Shown here: piece after piece, positions 5,071 through 7,056 of the stretch | Position numbering within the stretch: position 1 is the first letter of the stretch | Layout of the letters: each line of letters opens with the position of its first letter | NCBI GenBank assembly: GCA_012523875.1 | Contig: JAAYSW010000015.1 | Span: 1 to 7,056, forward strand | Reading direction: 5' to 3' | DNA length: 7,056 bases | Origin: Clostridiales bacterium | Lineage (GTDB): Bacteria; Bacillota; Clostridia; Oscillospirales; Ruminococcaceae | Notes under the pieces: model-generated | What the model was told of the DNA's origin: nothing | Databases searched by the model: none | The model's input: only the letters and a program-made list of their open reading frames with translations | Made by a program: the position numbers and the translations under genes

Positions 5071-6228
5071 TTACTGCCCTAGCTGTAACGCCCTATCAAT
5101 ATACCAATTCCTAATGAATCTACCACTGTCAGTAAGATTTGCTTCTGTAAATCCATAGCCAGTTACCCCTGAATTATTTAAGAAAATCGATGATGATTCA
5201 TCTTTATCAGAAATATTCCAATTTATATAACTTATATTTAATTCATCTAAAAGATTGAGCCACTGCATTGTTTGGTCAAAATCATTAATTCCATTACCAG
5301 TCGCATCACAAACGCCAAACTCCGATACAAACACTGGAATACCGCTATTATACGTATTAATCAACCTATTTCTCAAACTAGCCTTATGCGTACCTGCATA
5401 GAAATGCAATGCGTACATAATATTTTTTTCATCTAGTAAATTATGTGAAACATCATGAATATCCTGCGACCATGTAGCCGTTCCAGCAATTATAACTGCC
5501 TCAGAATCATTGCCCCTAATTACACTTACTATTTCATCGCAATACGGTTTAATATGGGAATTCCATGTAATTTCATCGCCATTAGGCTCATTACATATCT
5601 CATAAATAACATTTGGATAACCTGCATAAAGTGATGACATTACACCGAAAAAAGCCCTCGCTTCATCTGTATAGGCTGTTGGGTCACCAGGGTTTAAGAC
5701 ATGCCAATCAATTATAACATATAACCCCAAATCAAGACAGGCTTTAATACCCTCTGAAAGAATATTAAGGCTCCCCTGTTTATTATTAAGATAGGTAACA
5801 TCGGAGCCACCAGTTGTTGATTCGTCAACATACATTGCAAGTCGGATACAATTGGCTTTCCAATCATCTTTAAGTGTTGCGTAAATGCCCTCATTAACAA
5901 ATTGAGGATACCAAGTCAAGCCATGTGTTGATAAGCCCCTTAACTGAAACTTTTCCCCGTGTTCATCGACTAAATCACTTCCTTGAACGGATAACTTTCC
6001 ATGTAAGGCAACAGGGCTATTTTCGGGTGCTTTATACAAACCCGATGTTTTGCCATCATTTTTACTTTCGGAATCAGCCTTACTACTATCATCAATTTTA
6101 GAGGAATCAGATTTTGAGCTAATGCTTTCAGTCATACTAATAACTGAACTGCTATCTTCCTCACAACCTGTAAGAACTGAACCAAAGGATATAATTGCTA
6201 TAAGCATTACTATTAATGTTTTTTTCAT
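5071..6228 (-). CDS. GH5 family endoglucanase (cellulase), surface lipoprotein
   Basis: This is a secreted beta-1,4-glucanase anchored to the outer face of the membrane. The 385-residue product has a lipoprotein signal (MKKTL then a hydrophobic run) with lipobox LTGC (Cys22). A Ser/Asp/Lys-rich linker (about 23-66) precedes one GH5 catalytic domain (about 75-385). Catalytic landmarks: substrate-site Arg129 (IRLAMY), DWH (174-176), acid/base Glu214 in YEICNEPNG, His275 and Tyr277 in LHFYAG, nucleophile Glu303 in FVSEFG, and Trp337 in INWNISDKDES. The layout resembles subfamily GH5_2 endoglucanases such as Bacillus Cel5A. No carbohydrate-binding module or dockerin is present. The start is either ATG 6228 or the adjacent ATG 6231; AGGAG (6241-6237) is 8 or 5 bases before them, while the upstream ATG at 6246 lies before that site. 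It is monocistronic with its own promoter. Confidence 0.93.
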   Translation of the reverse strand: MKKTLIVMLIAIISFGSVLTGCEEDSSSVISMTESISSKSDSSKIDDSSKADSESKNDGKTSGLYKAPENSPVALHGKLSVQGSDLVDEHGEKFQLRGLSTHGLTWYPQFVNEGIYATLKDDWKANCIRLAMYVDESTTGGSDVTYLNNKQGSLNILSEGIKACLDLGLYVIIDWHVLNPGDPTAYTDEARAFFGVMSSLYAGYPNVIYEICNEPNGDEITWNSHIKPYCDEIVSVIRGNDSEAVIIAGTATWSQDIHDVSHNLLDEKNIMYALHFYAGTHKASLRNRLINTYNSGIPVFVSEFGVCDATGNGINDFDQTMQWLNLLDELNISYINWNISDKDESSSIFLNNSGVTGYGFTEANLTDSGRFIRNWYIDRALQLGQ

Positions 6229-6266
6229 CATATATTCTCCTGACATTCAAACAAAATAATACTTTT

Positions 6267-6295
6267 ATTTTAACATTTTCTTTGTTCATAGTCAA
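6267..6295 (-). promoter_or_regulatory. SigA-type promoter of the GH5 endoglucanase gene
   Basis: On the minus strand TTGACT (6295-6290) and TAAAAT (6272-6267) are separated by 17 bases. The start of transcription would be at about 6260, giving a leader of about 30 nt with the ribosome site at 6241-6237. I see no cre-like or other operator that I can name. Confidence 0.75.
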
Positions 6296-6388
6296 ATAAA
6301 ACAAACTTATATATTTATTAATATCTTGTAATTATTATATTTATATTGTTATTTCATATTTGAATAGAACAAAGGATAAGCTATTATA

Positions 6389-6419
6389 AAGTGGGATTAC
6401 CTTATCTTTGTACCCACTT
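6389..6419 (-). terminator. Weak hairpin at the metG 3' end
   Basis: AAGTGGG (6389-6395) and CCCACTT (6413-6419) form a 7-bp stem with a 17-base loop that contains the metG stop codon. The sequence after it on the minus strand (TATAATAGC) has no clear T run. An overlapping alternative pairing joins the region 6370-6380 with 6401-6410 with one bulge. It may act as a poor terminator or 3'-end stabiliser. Confidence 0.3.
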
Positions 6420-7056
6420 CCACATCATCATCAACAAACATCACCTTAACTCCACCATCAGCCATATCTGTCGCACAAATCATGCCAAAACTATCCACAC
6501 TTCTTAATTTTATTGGCTTTAAATTCGCCACGAGCATTACCTTTTTTCCAATAAGCTCCTCTGGTTCATAGCTCATTGCAATCCCCGATACAACCTGTCT
6601 TCCACCCATTCCATCATCTAACTGCAAACACAAAAGCTTATCAGATTTTTTCACCTTTTCACATGAAATAACCTTAGCAACCCTTAGTTCAATCTTCATA
6701 AAATCATCAATTGTTATTTCAGGTTCAAGTACAATCTCCTGTTTAACTTCTTCAGTAGCGACAGGGTTCTGACTTGCAAGAACAGCGTTAAGCTCATCAA
6801 TTTCCTTATCCAAATCTATTCTAGGGAAAATTACATCTCCCTTTGCTACTGTAACATCCTCTGGCAATACCCCAAATTTTTCACTACTTTTCCAGCTTGT
6901 AGCATCAGAATCAGCACCAATTTGTCTCCAAATTTCAACTGTTGTATTCGGCATAACAGGGTTCAAAAATACTGCAACTATACGAATTGTTTCGAGGAGA
7001 TTATAAAGCACAGTCGCAAGCCTTTCCTTATTGCTATCATCCTTTGCAAGAACCCA
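6397..7056 (-). CDS. metG: Methionyl-tRNA synthetase, C-terminal part (5' end outside window)
   Basis: The enzyme charges tRNA-Met with methionine in the cytoplasm. The last 219 residues are visible and the frame is open to base 7056, beginning WVLAKD, so the apparent start at GTG 7011 is internal. Residues 1 to about 75 are the helical anticodon-binding domain (ERLATVLYNLLETIR, then FLNPVMPNT). A helical linker follows (about 80-112). The C-terminal OB-fold tRNA-binding domain of the EMAP/Trbp111 type spans about 114-219, starting IDDFMKIELRVAKV and including VSGIA, VMLVANLKPIKLR and SFGMICA. This OB extension is typical of the long bacterial MetG form that works as a dimer. The catalytic Rossmann domain with HIGH and KMSKS lies outside the window. 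It ends with TAA at 6397-6399; the downstream endoglucanase gene has its own promoter and appears functionally unrelated. Confidence 0.95.
   Translation of the reverse strand, partial: WVLAKDDSNKERLATVLYNLLETIRIVAVFLNPVMPNTTVEIWRQIGADSDATSWKSSEKFGVLPEDVTVAKGDVIFPRIDLDKEIDELNAVLASQNPVATEEVKQEIVLEPEITIDDFMKIELRVAKVISCEKVKKSDKLLCLQLDDGMGGRQVVSGIAMSYEPEELIGKKVMLVANLKPIKLRSVDSFGMICATDMADGGVKVMFVDDDVEVGTKIR

Noticed and set aside
6246..6246. Upstream ATG as the endoglucanase start
   Set aside because: The AGGAG ribosome site lies downstream of it, and the signal peptide with the basic n-region begins at the ATG pair at 6231/6228.

Overview
The window looks like chromosomal DNA of a low-GC anaerobic member of the Firmicutes, probably a gut or rumen clostridium of the Ruminococcus/Oscillospiraceae kind. 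The evidence is the A+T-rich sequence, strong AGGAGG-type ribosome sites, consensus SigA promoters, a Na+-translocating decarboxylase-type membrane subunit and a surface-anchored GH5 endoglucanase. The exact taxon cannot be read from this sequence.

Layout from left to right. (1) Positions 1-1154, minus strand: the N-terminal 384 residues of a P2-type (Ca2+-ATPase-like) cation pump, cut by the window edge. (2) 1155-1655: a divergent control region. It holds a near-perfect SigA promoter on the plus strand (1429-1457), a yybP-ykoY (Mn2+-sensing) riboswitch aptamer (1466-1549) and a Rho-independent terminator (1545-1608) whose 5' arm reuses the closing strand of the aptamer. (3) 1656-2959, plus strand: a two-gene operon with an OadB-family beta subunit (379 aa) and a 47-aa OadG-like single-span protein, with no decarboxylase alpha subunit between them or after them. 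(4) 2977-3002: a 26-bp perfect palindrome that serves as a shared terminator for convergent operons. (5) 3029-4453, minus strand: a three-gene envelope-stress type operon with a 158-aa four-span membrane protein, PspA and a 57-aa single-span protein. (6) 4454-5070: 617 bases without a gene, holding a 20-bp direct repeat, two strong hairpins, a 96-bp tandem duplication and an exact-consensus SigA promoter that fires into the repeats. (7) 5071-6228, minus strand: a lipoprotein GH5 endoglucanase with its own promoter. (8) 6397-7056, minus strand: the C-terminal 219 residues of methionyl-tRNA synthetase.

The most interesting unit is the left third. A manganese riboswitch controls an orphan OadB/OadG-like membrane pair and sits divergently next to a P-type cation ATPase. 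Known Mn2+ riboswitch targets are mostly Mn2+ exporters and P-type ATPases, so I infer that this orphan pair may work in cation (Mn2+) homeostasis rather than in decarboxylation. The second point of interest is the perfect promoter with no ORF behind it, which suggests an undescribed repeat-containing RNA between the endoglucanase gene and the pspA operon.
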